A stretch of 64,000 nt of DNA from Episyrphus balteatus (taxonomy: Eukaryota; Arthropoda; Insecta; Diptera; Syrphidae), in NCBI RefSeq assembly GCF_945859705.1, contig NC_079138.1, positions 6,200,001-6,264,000 of the forward strand, written 5' to 3'. Made by a program: the position numbers and the translations under genes. Under the pieces are notes generated by a model. That model saw only the letters and a list, made by a program, of their open reading frames with translations. It searched no databases and was not told where the DNA came from. This document shows, piece after piece, positions 36,259-47,880 of this stretch; within the stretch, counting starts at the first letter, position 1, and each line of letters begins with the position of its first letter.

Positions 36259-37404
36259 GGCCTGGTACGCAGATCGAGCTAAATTTTGGCCGAGATAAAA
36301 TTCCCATACAAGTTATCGATAAATTATTAGCTCAGCTAAAATCTTTCGGCAATTTGTATGGGAGCTAAAATTTAGCTCGATCAGCGTACGGGTGTTTTCA
36401 TAAACGTCTGCTTAACTTAGGCCTGCGTTAGTCGTGTTCATAAAGTCAGATCTGCGATCGGACTAACTTAGTCCAACTGCAGTTCTGCTGTTCATAAACG
36501 TCAGTATGTCGTCAACATCGGGCAGATTGCGCAGCCAAAATTTTATTGCTGCAGAACTCAAGAAGAAATTTATTTGACTCTTGATTCGATTTTTTTTTGT
36601 TAATAAATGTAAATATTGTTAAAAAAAATGAAAAGCAAACATAAATTTTAATGACACAGAAAATTTCGAAATCGTGTTTTTTGAGATAATGTGTTTATAT
36701 TAATTTTTTTCGTATTAGGGTGGCTCTAAAAAATGTTATCTTCTACAGTTGCTTGAAGAATTCCAAAAAAATCAACGTGGATATTGTTTTGACCAAATTA
36801 TTGAAGAAAAAAAAAATTCCATTAGGGTGGTTCAAATTTTTTTTTAATTAATTACAAAAAAAATTATTTTTCACTGCAGCGAAAGTTTGTAAAACATGGT
36901 TTATGAAATATAATGTAATTTGGCATGAATTTAATATTACTATAGCAAAAACGCACTTAACAAACGTTCTGTGCACTAAAAATCATTTTTTTTTTCAAAC
37001 GCATAAAAAAACTTTCTTGAACACCCTAATTAAAAATTTTGTTTCCATAGATAATTTGTTTTAAATGTGAACCACTCGGTGTTTTTATTATTTTTTTTTT
37101 TAGAAGAAAGTATTTTTTTTTTAGCCACCCTAATGTAACACGGTTTACAAATTTTTCGTGGTATTAAAAACAATACTTTCGGGAACTGAAAAAGAAATAT
37201 TTTTTTGCTTAAACAAAACTCATTCTGTGGTAATTTTTTATATTTTTTTTCTGACGTTTATGAACACTCAGTGACTGCTGAAAATTGTACCAACGCAGGC
37301 CTGCAAACATTATGCAGAATTGGTGTGTTCATTAATGCAGCAAAGCAGAAAGACGATTGGACTGACGCAGATTTCCGACGTTTATGAAAACACCCTACCA
37401 GGCT
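36259..37404. mobile_element. Palindromic MITE copy 9, diverged and split by an insertion (TTA duplication)
   Basis: Left part 36259-36389 starts GGCCTGGTACGCAGATCGAG, runs through TTATCGATAA, and ends at GCGTAC. The missing last bases CCAGGCT are found at 37398-37404, directly after a 1-kb element. TTA flanks the whole unit at 36256-36258 and 37405-37407. This copy is older or of a different subfamily than the 5.9-8.5 kb cluster (CAGATCGAG for CTGCTCGCG). Confidence 0.8.
36390..37395. mobile_element. 1-kb TIR element nested in MITE copy 9 (TAC duplication)
   Basis: Ends are GGGTGTTTTCATAAACGTC at the left and its exact 19-base complement at the right. TAC is duplicated at 36387-36389 and 37396-37398. 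The right part is an inverted relative of copy I at 28943-30748. No transposase is recognisable, so it is probably non-autonomous. Confidence 0.85.
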
Positions 37405-37409
37405 TTAGC

Positions 37410-38640
37410 TATAAAAATTACAAATCTATTTTTTTAAGGTTTTTGAGAAAAAATCAATACCTCTTGTCTGAAACAAACCGATTTTCAAAAATGTCTTCCA
37501 AATCCATCGAGTGAGACATCGAAACAAGAAGTAAAGTAAACTCGGTAATCTTACTTAGGTATTTTTTTTTTTGAAATTCGTTTTCTGCAGTTAAATTTTT
37601 TTTTAGACACAAAATTTCAAGGGGGCACGAAGATTTGGGGAAGGTTCTGGTGGGACATATCATAAAAAAAGGTTGGGAAACACTGCTTTAAACCCTATTA
37701 ATAAATGTACCCTTAATTATGAAAGTGGACTAAGTTACTGCTAAAAAGCGATTAAAACTTGCATTCAAATAATTATAATTTAATTGTTTAACTTTATTTA
37801 AACGTGAAATTACAGTAAATAGACTTGATTATTACTCCTTCAATTGTTTTAAAAAAGAAACACAATCAAATCTCTTAAATAAAATTACTAAATTAGTTTT
37901 TCTTGACACCATGCAAAAAGTGACTTAGTCCACTTTTATAATTATGGGCACAAATGAAAACAAAAATATTCTGAGTTCTCGTTGCAGATTTTTTTTTCTA
38001 AAATGCGGAAAGCAGATATCTGCGAAATGCGGGAGCCGATATCTTCAGCCCTAGGTCTCGAAACAGGTTTTGCTTTGGAGATATGAGCTTGTTATGAACC
38101 CGCGCACCCGCACAAAAATTACAAGTCTTTTTTTATTAAGATTTTCGAGAAAAAATCAAAGATTTCTTCAAAATGCATCGAGAGAGACATCAAAAGAAAG
38201 GTTTCTTTAAACCCTATTAATAAATGAAAACCAAAAAATTTTTTGAGTTTTCGTTGCACTTATTTGAATCCAAAGATTTTTTTTTTCTAAACTGTAGAAG
38301 CAGATATCTGCGAAATGGTTTCGGTTGGAGAATGAACACGCGCACCTATTTAGGTACAAAATTACAAATCTATTTTTTAAAGATTTTGGAGAAAAAATCT
38401 GAAAACAAATGTTTGTCAATTTTTTTTTGGTTTGGAAATATGAACAGGAGCATCCATTTAGGTACAAAAATTAAAGTCTATTTTTAAGATTTTCGAGAAA
38501 AAAACCCTTGCCTGAAAGAAAAATTATTTTCAAAAACATCTTCCAAATCCATCGAGTGAGACATCAAATTAAAGGTCTCTTTGAGCTCTATTCGTCAATC
38601 AAAAGTATCTTCGAGGTCTGGTTCATGAATTATTTGCAAT
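37410..38640. repeat. Diverged tandem repeat region
   Basis: Blocks 'ACAAATCTATTTTTTTAAGG' then 'GAGAAAAAATC' recur near 37424, 38120, 38360 and 38470. 'CCATCGAGTGAGACATC' recurs near 37503 and 38548 (and diverged near 38176). 'GCAGATATCTGCGAAATG' recurs near 38002 and 38302. The unit seems to be about 240-300 bp with much divergence; related pieces flank 28830-28940 and 36090-36250. Confidence 0.6.
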
Positions 38641-39274
38641 TGAAAATTTTTTTTTCTACTCAAAATAAATGCCTATAAACAACAACAAAGAAGCATTTTA
38701 TGATTTCACGAACGATAAAATTTCATTTTTATTGGACATAAATTTATGTAGACGATTTTTTATATTCGTAACACATTTTTAGTACATTCAGTTTGTTTTA
38801 TTGATTTAATTTTTTTTATATTTATTGTAAATTTTTAACATTGCTTTCCCAAAACAATAATTATATGGAATTTTTCAGAATAAATTAAAAGAAGATAATG
38901 TAACCTTTTTCTTTTTGTTTGTATAAATTCGGTTAGTTGATTCATTCAAAAATTTTATTTTTTTTTTTTTTTCATTTGGTTATTTTGGGAGGCTTTTACA
39001 ATAATTATTATCATGTAAAGTATTGCCGCGCTACTCTGTGCTTTGTTAATATTTATGTATAAATATTTTTTTTTTTATTTTTTTCCTATATATTATATAG
39101 TATGGATATCTTATTATATATATACACACATTATTATGTATATATCAATAAAAATGTTCACACATACATATATATAAAGGTTATATATATATATATATAT
39201 TTGTAATTATTTTCAAAAGTTGGTTCTATTATTTTTTTGTTTTATTTTAAATGACAAACATACACATATTACTA
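38641..39274 (-). other. FoxK 3' untranslated region and AT-rich flank
   Basis: Lies directly downstream of the FoxK stop (minus strand). Several minus-strand AATAAA hexamers (TTTATT on the plus strand, e.g. about 39241). Contains a (TA)n run at about 39180-39200. Confidence 0.4.
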
Positions 39275-42200
39275 CTAGTTCATTTCTGTAGAATATTTTG
39301 GCCTTTTCATCGTCGTTTCAAATTCATCACCACTATCTAGTGTACCTCCAGTTCCACTATTGTAGTCGTGCACATCGTCATAGGCATCTTGCAGATGATG
39401 TGATGGTGTGTTCCCACTTGATGAATTTATTGATTGCGCAGATGTAACTGTTGCTGAATGATGGCGTTTGATAGCAACTAGGTTTCCAGTTGCTCCGCCA
39501 CTGCCACCGCCATTTATATTACTGCCGGTCCCACCGCCATTACTAGTTGTCTGTCCAGATGTTGAGACAATAATCGATTGTTGTTGTCCGGTTGAGCTAT
39601 TGTGAGCAGATATGTGGTATGGACTCTTGCTATTTTAGATAAAAAAAGAAATAAAGAGTAAATTTTAAAAAAGCAGCTCTGGTAAAAAAAAAATGCAGTT
39701 CAGTTGGTATTGATTTTATTTGACATACAATTTTTTTTCAGTTGGTCTGTTCTTAGGTGCTAAATCACACATAAATCTTACTTGATTTTCACATATGTTT
39801 TATGAATATTTAAGAAGTAAGAAATTCAAGTGACATAAAAGATTTCGATTTTTATAAAAAAAAAGTCGGGTTTTATTTATACTGTTATTTTTTTGCTAGT
39901 TTTTGTTAATAATATAAGGTCCTTGCAAAGAATCGAATATATGACGTAATCATTCAAATCCAGATTACACTTGTTTTTGTTCTGAATTAGTTAACATTCA
40001 ACATAAAACACATTCATTCAAATTATTAAAAAAAAATCATACAATTTCACTTAAAATAAACATTCATATAATGTATAAATTCATAAAAATATTATATGAT
40101 TTATACATATTGTTTCACATTGCCAAACATTCGAATCATACATATTGTCATTTCTTGAATTTAAAAACTGTGGTGTAAAAAACATTCATTCAAATTGTTA
40201 AAAAAAATCATAGAATTTCACTTAAAAAAACATAAAAATATTCATATAAAAATTCATAAAAAATATTATATGATTTATACATATTGTTTCACATTGCCAA
40301 ACATTCGAATCATACATATTGTCATTTCTTGAATTTAAAAACTGTGGTGTAAAAAACATTCATTCAAATTGTTAAAAAAAATCATAGAATTTCACTTAAA
40401 AAAAACATAAAAATATTAATATAAAAATTCATAAATAATATTATATGATTTATACATATTGTTTCACATTGCCAAACATTCGAATCATACATATTGTCAT
40501 ATCTGGCGAGTTATTATTTTTTTTTTTTTTAATCTACTTGAATCTATTCGAAAAAGGCAAGCACCAACACACATCAGCATCACAGTCAATTTTAGTTTCA
40601 CTCAAAGTTAATTTTGCATCTTTTTTTGCGGAATTTATGGAATCATCAATCTCTTGAAATTCGATGATCAAGCTGAATTGTCAAATCGGAAAATTAAAAA
40701 TAGAGAACATTAAATAAAAATAAATAAAAAAACAACAAAAACTACGAGTTTTATATCTAAGGTTGGCAAGAGCATGCGAAGCAACGAAAATCCCTGATTC
40801 TTGTTCTCAAAAGACGTTCAATATATTCTCTTGTTCTCTAAAGACGTTCAATATATTCTCTTAATTTCGTGAAAATAAAGCAGCTTGTAAAAAAACGTAT
40901 CCAATTTTTGTACATGTATTCAATCAACATTCAACATAATTATCATCAATTCAAATTATTAAAATCATTCAAATCCAGCGTACACTTCTTTTTTGCATAC
41001 TTAAAACTGTTCTTACTTTAAAATCATTAATACATAAATTAATATTATTTATACATTTTACCAAACATTCAAATCATGCACTATGTTATTTCTACAAATT
41101 TAAAACTGTCCAGCTATGTATGTATATTTTTTGCCTACTTAAATATAATGTCAACATTCATGCACAAACTTCTTATCAGCTGCACAGTTAATTATTTTCA
41201 CTGAAAGTTAATCTTTCATTCTTTTTTGTCGTCAAATTCTTTGCAATTTGTAAATAAGAATTTATGCAAATAACGATCTCTTGTATCGGAAATCATTATA
41301 TTGCTATAAACAAAAATAACTAATGTAAACATCTTCCCAGTATTTCCTTGTGTCTAGACCATCGCCAACACAAGGAAATATTGTGAGGAAGTTCAACGTC
41401 AGAGCAAATAAAAAATAAAAATTATTCGCATTTGACAAACATTTAAAAGCATACAGTCCATTTTCATTAATTCACAAACAAATAAACAATCATTTACATA
41501 ATAACTTGAGATGGGCATCAGCATGCTTTATATTGTGTGTCTATGGTGGCTGATTTTTTAACTAAACAACACAACGGAAATCCGTTGAAACCCGAGAATA
41601 TAAATAAATAATTATTCCTTGGATAGGAATGTTAAAATTTTGAAACACTAAATAGAGTCTTAAAATAATATCTGAATCCAAATATTGATATTAATACATT
41701 TATATAATTGTCAAAATTTAATTAACTTACTTGTATTGACTGTGTGCATTGTAGGACGATGGTTGCATAACGGTTTGTGAGTTGTACATCAAGTCTTTAA
41801 CAGAAAATAAAAACACAAACATAAATAACATTAGAAATAATATACCAAAAATACAATCAATTAAAATGTAACCTTCAGCTGAATGATTTTCTAAATGGCC
41901 TTGATAAGACATTCCAGGTGATCCAGGTGCCGATTGCAAGACAATATCATGTAATGGTGAACTTTCACGAGAATTATCTAAAAAAAAAAATAGTAAGAAT
42001 AACATAAATTTTAGAAAATATTTTATGGAGACTCTGACTAATACGAGAATTATTTGATTTAGACGATAAGTATATGCAGTTATTTTTGAAAAAAAAAAAA
42101 GAATTTTTAAAACTTACCAATGTGGCTGGGAGATACAGGAGCTGATCGTGGCATACCGTATGATGGGCGAAAGCATTGACTTCCTCGTTGTCGACGTTTT

Positions 42201-44448
42201 TTATAGCTTTGGTCTATAAGCTTAGCTTCACTTGTTGGATCTATACGCCAAAAACTTCCTTTACCTGGTTCATCTTGAGATCTTGCAACCTTAATAAAAT
42301 ATCTAAAAAAAAAAAAATAAATAAATTCCAAAAGTTATTTGAGGACAACAAAAATGGTGAAAGAAATTTGCGCAACCTGTTCAAACTGAGATTATGCCGA
42401 ATTGAATTTTGCCAGCCTTTGTTTGCTTCTTTTCGATAATATGGATAGTTTTTTGATATAAATGAATAAATTCCAGATAATGTTAGTTGTTTATCAGAAG
42501 CTGCTGATATCGATTGAACTATTAATTGTGCATAGCTGTATGGTGGTTTTTCATGGTCATTATAGTTTGATGTTGATGGAGTTTGAAACATATCTTGCTG
42601 TGGAAGTCATATTTTGTATTATTAATTATTTTCAAAATGTGTAAAATAAAACTTACACCCTGCAGATTATTATTATTATTATAGCTACTGTAACTTTGAT
42701 AGTCTTGAAAACCCTGCCGAGGACTCGTTGGGCAGCTATTCGCAGCACTTATAGTACCTTGACAATAAAAATATAATCATTTTATTTTGGGTTGACATTT
42801 TTTTAATTTATGTTTTTCTTACCAGTTGGCGATGGATATGGGCTTTTTTGTTCCGTTTTGGGAATGGAAATTTTAAGCGGTGAATATATCACATTTGATT
42901 TTTCCATAGATGTTGCATTTAAATTCCTTCGATCAGAAAAATAGTGCATTTTTGACAAGTTATTACTGGCGGGGACATTGTTTGTAGATGCTATTGCATT
43001 GTTATGCAACGATGATGATGATGATGTCGTTGTGGAATCAACAAAACTTTCAAATAAAATTCGAATTTCTGTGCTTGGAAACCGAAAGGAACAACTAAAA
43101 CAAAAAGAAAAAAAACAATATTTAAAAACAAATTCTATCATTTGTCAAAGTTTTAAATGCTATTTAATCAGAAAACAGGAAAATAAAAAATTGTTTACCT
43201 TTTTGGTAATTTCATTGGTTCAGCATATCTCCGTTGAAAGAGATCATCAACAAATACACCATTTTTACTTAAACACGCAACATAAAAATCACAAGTATCC
43301 GCATCATATAAAACCTGAAAATGCTTTCTCGAAACGAAACTATTTCGAGCAACATGAAAATGTACATGCGATGTCGATGAATTTCTTCCAATTTCAATAC
43401 AATTTTCTGTTATATAAAGGATGTCATTTTCATGCTTTAAAACTCCGTAAGCATTTTTTGGCGGCGGTGGTGGAGCATTTTGTAGCTGGTTGTGGCTGTG
43501 GGTTTGTTGTTGCTGTTGTTGTTGTTGTTCAGCAGGAGATGGTACAATTTCATCAGTGTAAATTTGCTGTTGATTATGTTGCTGCTGCTGTTGCTGTTGA
43601 ATGTAGTCAAGTTGATTTTGAGGTTGATGCCAATTTGTAGGAGACACACGATTTCTGCTGCTATTCTGCTGTTGTTGTAATGGAACTGATAAACGTGAAT
43701 AAGAATGAGCTGGCGGTGGGGGCGGAAGTGGTGAAGAAATTCTTGAACGATTGTTATTGTTATTATTTAAATAGATTTTAGTACCAGCATTAGATTGGGT
43801 GATTCCAGGGGAATTCCGATCCTTATCATCTTCAGGATCATTGAATCCACCTCCTCCTCCTCCGCCTGTTTCTCCTCCTCCTCCGCCTCTACGGTGGTCG
43901 CCACCCCTTATTTCCGGAGAAGAAACTTCCGATGTTGTGACTCGCTCTTGATATAAGCTATTTGAATAGCTTTGTTGCTGCTGATGTTCATTTGGAGAAC
44001 TGAGAATATCTTGCTTTTGTTGTTGATCAATATTTGTTGATTTTGATGATGAATTCGAATAGTTTTGCTTGCGATTTATTGATGAATTTGGTAGAGGAGG
44101 TGGAGGACTTTCTTCAATATAATCATGGATTAATTGTTCTTGTTTAATCACAACATGATGCGGCTTGATCAATAAATAACAAACAAAAAAGAAATAATTA
44201 AATATAACTTTTCAATAATAATTAAATACAAAATTCAATAAGTGCACAAATGAAGAAAATTTGATTTTAAAAAGAGTTTATTGCTTCCCTTTGTGTCAAT
44301 TTAATCAATAAATAAGAATGTTTTCAGATTTATAATAAATCATTAAAATTTGAAAAAAAGTACTCACCGATTGAGAAATAATAGCAGAGTTTTCGGGTGA
44401 TCTATCTGGATGTTGTGTTTGATAAGAATTATTATTATCCGTCATCAT
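39275..44448 (-). CDS. FoxK: Forkhead box K transcription factor
   Basis: Nine coding exons on the minus strand: 44448-44368, 44163-43199, 43094-42823, 42757-42657, 42597-42377, 42302-42118, 41977-41873, 41794-41731 and 39629-39275; all junctions GT-AG, joined frame of 782 codons plus TAG. Residues about 263-370 are the FHA phosphothreonine-binding domain (EIGRNSSTSHVHFHVARNSF, then FVSRKHF, then KNGVFVDDLFQRR and CSFRFPSTEIRI). Exon 4 has the FoxK-specific GTISAANSCPTSPR. Residues about 490-585 are the forkhead DNA-binding domain (KPPYSYAQLIVQSISAASDK, GWQNSIRHNLSLNR, YFIKVARSQDEPGKGSFWRI, then basic KKRRQRG). The N-terminus is Gln/Asn/Pro/Gly-rich. A nuclear regulator that in animals represses autophagy and metabolic genes and, in Drosophila, acts in midgut Dpp signalling (family knowledge). 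The exon-5 donor (GTTGCG) is atypical but required by the conserved protein. The start is the second of three nearby ATGs; the first gives an immediate stop. Confidence 0.97.
39998..40505. repeat. Tandem repeat of about 165-180 bp in the last FoxK intron
   Basis: The phrase CATTCATTCAAATT starts near 40011, 40193 and 40358, each followed by 'AATCATA(G/C)AATTTCACTT', a run of A/T and 'ATTGTTTCACATTGCCAAAC'. About three units, the last two nearly identical, inside the 2.1-kb intron 39630-41730. Confidence 0.8.
40798..40862. repeat. 30-base direct duplication in FoxK intron
   Basis: 'CTTGTTCTC(A/T)AAAGACG' plus 'TTCAATATATTCT' occurs twice in tandem with a single difference. Confidence 0.8.
41332..41393. 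repeat. Intronic 62-base hairpin
   Basis: Arms CTTCCCAGTATTTCCTTGTG and its near complement around a 14-base loop inside the last FoxK intron. The size and location would suit a small-RNA precursor, but nothing else supports that. Confidence 0.45.
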
Positions 44449-44507
44449 TCATAAAAAAAGTCTATTTATTTGTCTCTTTTACAGTTCTTGTTGTTATTGT
44501 TTTATTT
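44449..44507 (-). promoter_or_regulatory. FoxK 5' untranslated segment with an upstream splice acceptor
   Basis: Just upstream of the ATG the minus strand reads TTTTATTTGCTTAG followed by A, a good acceptor at 44509-44508. The coding exon therefore probably starts at 44507 and is spliced to a distant non-coding exon. Where that exon and the promoter lie is not determined. Confidence 0.45.
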
Positions 44508-44965
44508 CTAAGCAAATAAAATAAAAATTAAGAATATATTAAAATGCTTTTGTACATTGAAAAAAAAGTGAAGGAAGCGTTTTTGTAATTGTGCACACAA
44601 AATTGACTTTTTTTTGCTGATGGAACCAATAATTTCTTTTTACCGAAATGATTTGTGTTGTTTGTTCAGTAAGTAATAAAGTTACAATGAATATTATTAT
44701 AAAATATCAAGGATTTTATTTTCGTGACTTAGAAGAACCATTTATGGAAACAAATTGAAATTGTCTACTCAAGGCAAAATGAAGGAAACTGCATTATATT
44801 GCTCGATTCTCTAAATATTTGTTCGGTGATAAAGGGTTGATATTTGGCTAGAAGAGGTCACCCAAATTTTGTATAGAGACATCGTACTTTAAGAATCCGA
44901 AAACTCTCTAGGCCCGAAGCGCGGATTTGCCCCAGCTACTATTATACTGTCATAATGAGATATGA

Positions 44966-45247
44966 GGCCCTACTCTATATTTCGTTCCGAAAGTCAATTT
45001 ATTCTATTCGAAAGTGCTTTCCGTTCCGCTTTGGATTGCTATCTTTGAGATATTTCGTGTTCTATCACATTTGTTGAAGAAACAAATTTTCCGTATTCGA
45101 ATGTTTTTGTCATTCGAAAACGAAATACGGGGTACGAAAATTCCGCTTTCGGAATTCTCATTTCGAAAGAATTCGATTTAGAAATAAAGAGTACCAAATA
45201 TTCGTTTTAGAAATTGTTTAATTTCGAAACGAGATACAGAGTAGGCC
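44966..45247. mobile_element. Foldback element with GGCCTACTCT ends
   Basis: Left GGCCCTACTCTATATTTCGT and right CGAGATACAGAGTAGGCC form imperfect inverted ends; the interior repeats 'TTTCG' and 'ATTCGAAA' palindromes. No coding capacity. Confidence 0.65.
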
Positions 45248-45830
45248 CCCCTGAAGTTGAATCTCGAATGTTTGTCACTCTGAAAACAATTTCTTCGTTG
45301 ATATTATAGTTACCGCAGGGAAACGTTAAGGGGAATATATGTATAAGTGCTTGGCCTATAGCAAAATTAAGATCTATTTTTTTTATTTTTATTTCATACG
45401 CGTTAGTTATCATTTTTATTTATTTATTTTATGCTTGAAATGCTTATATAAATTTAGATATGTTGTCTTTGAAAGCTAAAATTTTTTAAGATAACATTAA
45501 AAAGAACATTTAATACAATTTTAAGAGTGATTTAAATTAGTTTTTAAAAACAAATAACAAAGAGTTAAAAAATAAAAAACACAAAGAAGGAATAAACAAA
45601 ACAAAAAAGAAAGAAATAATGAAATGCGAAAGAAAATTTAAACTTAACTATGTACAAATTGTATAAAGATAAAAATACTTTCATAAAAGGGAATAGTGGG
45701 TTTTAGTTTCTTGCTTTAGTCTTGTGGCATCATTTTTTTTCTCTCAAGGAGGTAAAGAATTCCATGAATATAAACAAACAACTGATGCTTAGATGTAAGA
45801 GATACATAACGTGGTTTATTTTTTTTTTAA

Positions 45831-46972
45831 TTAATAAGGGATTAATGTACCTTTAAAATGGGAGGGGTTTGAAAGGAGATACCGATGAACATTAGTTTTG
45901 AAGTTTTGAGTTTTGAAATGGGATGGAAAAACAGAGGCGGGTAACGCGTTCCACATTCGTGTAGTCCGGCTGAAGAAAGAATCTTTGTATTTGACGGTAC
46001 ATCCGAAGTTGGACTCTAAGATAAACTGATGAGCATTCCTTAAAACGCGAGTTTTACGGTCGAATTGTTTCGGGGGAGGCATGCAACTAGCTATTTGATC
46101 ACAGCACTGCTTATAAAAATAAGGATTGAACAACGTGAGACATGAGACGTTACGACGGTGCTCAAGAGACGCAACTGTATCAGTTATTGATCTATCACCT
46201 ATCATTTGTATAACTCAACGAGGTTATTGGAGCACCTGCCCAGATGATGGAGTTATACTCAAGCTTTGGACGAATATACATATGTTGTAAATAACGCTAG
46301 ATTAGATGGGAAGAAAAATGTCTTGCATCGTCGGAGGAAACCGAAACATTGCGCAGGAGGTGGTTTGTAATGCACATACCGAGAATTAAAAGCTTTTCCG
46401 TCACTCATGGATAGTGGCATAAGAGACAGGTTCCGCTTTAATGATAGTAAGCAGCATTGTGTTTTTGAAGCATTGAATTCTACGCGATTTCTTATTCCCC
46501 ATTGGACAATGCTATCAAGATCAGAATTTAATGAACTTAAAACATTTAGCCGTCCAAGATCCACTTCCGAAGAACATGTGCGAGAATCAGGAAACGAATA
46601 TGAAAAACTGAGGGTACTATCATAAGCAAAACCGTTTAGTGGATTAAAAGTTTCAGAGAGGAGATCATTTAGAAAAATGAGAAAGAGAGTCGGAGATAGA
46701 ACGGAGCCCTGTGGCACACCAGCATTTATTTTATGGGTTTCAGACTTGAATCCATCTAATATAACTTGTATTGAACGGTTGGAAAGGTAACTTCTAATCC
46801 AACGAACAAGAACGCTTATCGACACCAAAATCACGCATTTTCGAAAGAAGAGCTTGATGCCAAACTCTATCAAATCAAATGCACCAGCCTGTTCAGTTTT
46901 CGTTTCCAAAAGCCGAATTGTATTGGAGTGTACAGGAAAACTTAAAGACCTTGGCAAAATAAACAAAGTCAC
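45831..46972 (-). pseudogene. Non-LTR retrotransposon fragment (Jockey/CR1-like reverse transcriptase and C-terminus)
   Basis: Minus strand. The frame 46972-46259 has AGVPQGSVLSPTLFLIFLND beginning near 46723, the reverse-transcriptase palm. The following catalytic box reads FAYDST instead of the expected FADDST, so one catalytic aspartate is lost. A second frame (46205-45831) holds the typical C-terminal 'SFFSRTTRMWNALPASVFPS' region. A frameshift lies between 46205 and 46259. Dead copy. Confidence 0.9.
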
Positions 46973-47540
46973 TCTGCACTGGGTACCTGGGTGCGTTGGT
47001 GTTCAGGGGAACGAGGAGGTGGACTCTTTAGCAAAATCGGGAGCAAGTTCCCCTTTAATGAGATCCTAGACGAGGAGACTAGGAGAACAAAAATCTGGAC
47101 AGAACTACCAAAACTGAGACAGGCCAAAATGCTTTTCGGGAACTACAACCAAGAGCGTTTCAAATCCTGCATCAGTATAAGTAGGAACAACCTCAGGTTA
47201 ATCACTGGTCTTCTCACGGGCCATTGTAAGTTAAGAAAGCACCTAAACATTTTGGCCTAGTAAATACTGCAACATGTAAATTCTGTAATGAACAAGAAGA
47301 AACATCAGATAACATTCTGGGTAGTTGCAATGCAATAATACACCAAAGATTCAAACACCTAGGTTACTAGCAATTCGAAGAGGAAAAATTACACTCTATG
47401 AAAATACCCCAAATATTCAATTTCCTGGTTAGAGGAAGAACTATAAAATGAGTAACTAACGCAGCTATTTTAAAAGGAGGGCACTTTATATCTTATAAGG
47501 TAGCAGTTCATCTTACGCCCCAATATCAATCAATCAATCA
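46900..47540 (+). pseudogene. LINE fragment with RNase H domain, opposite strand to its neighbour
   Basis: Plus-strand frame with LHWVPGCVGVQGNEEVDSLA near 46974-47034, the C-terminal part of a LINE RNase H domain. After a frame change it continues with 'NNLRLITGLLTGHCKLRKHL', then a cysteine-containing 'CKFCNEQEETSDNIL' and a final 'FLVRGRTIK' before a stop at about 47450. The 3' end is a short (CAAT)n tail near 47523-47540. It abuts the previous fragment head to head. At least one frameshift; dead copy. Confidence 0.85.
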
Positions 47541-47694
47541 ACAAAATTGATGTGTGCAGCTGGAGATAGGTAGCTAGCCAGGGCTACCTTTGTAAATTTT
47601 AAAAAAGAGGTAAAAAAAAAGAGGACTTCAAGAAACAAAAAAAGCCTCAGTCTTAAAGGGATTAAAATAAAATAAAACACATGACAAAGTCGCA

Positions 47695-47880
47695 CGAAAT
47701 TGCCGCTAATAATTCTGAAAATAAAATTCAATTCTGGATATCTACCTTAAAGAGTTGGAGAGTTAAAATTCTCAAAAATTAACGACGCAGCGTTTTTCCC
47801 GTCGACGTTCAAGTGTAAAATTTCTGGCCTCTGCCAATGTCGACGTTCAGGTGTAAAATTTTAGTTACACCAAACTAAAA
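47695..47880. repeat. Dispersed repeat, second copy
   Basis: Reverse-orientation relative of 13250-13450: 'AAAATTCAATTCTGGATATC', 'AGAGTTGGAGAGTTAA', and two 'GTCGACGTTCA(A/G)GTGTAAAATT' motifs. Begins about 155 bases after the (CAAT)n tail of the LINE fragment. Confidence 0.65.

Noticed and set aside
42978..43680. Plus-strand open frames opposite FoxK exons 2 and 3
   Set aside because: Antisense shadows of Gln- and Asp/Ser-rich FoxK coding sequence.
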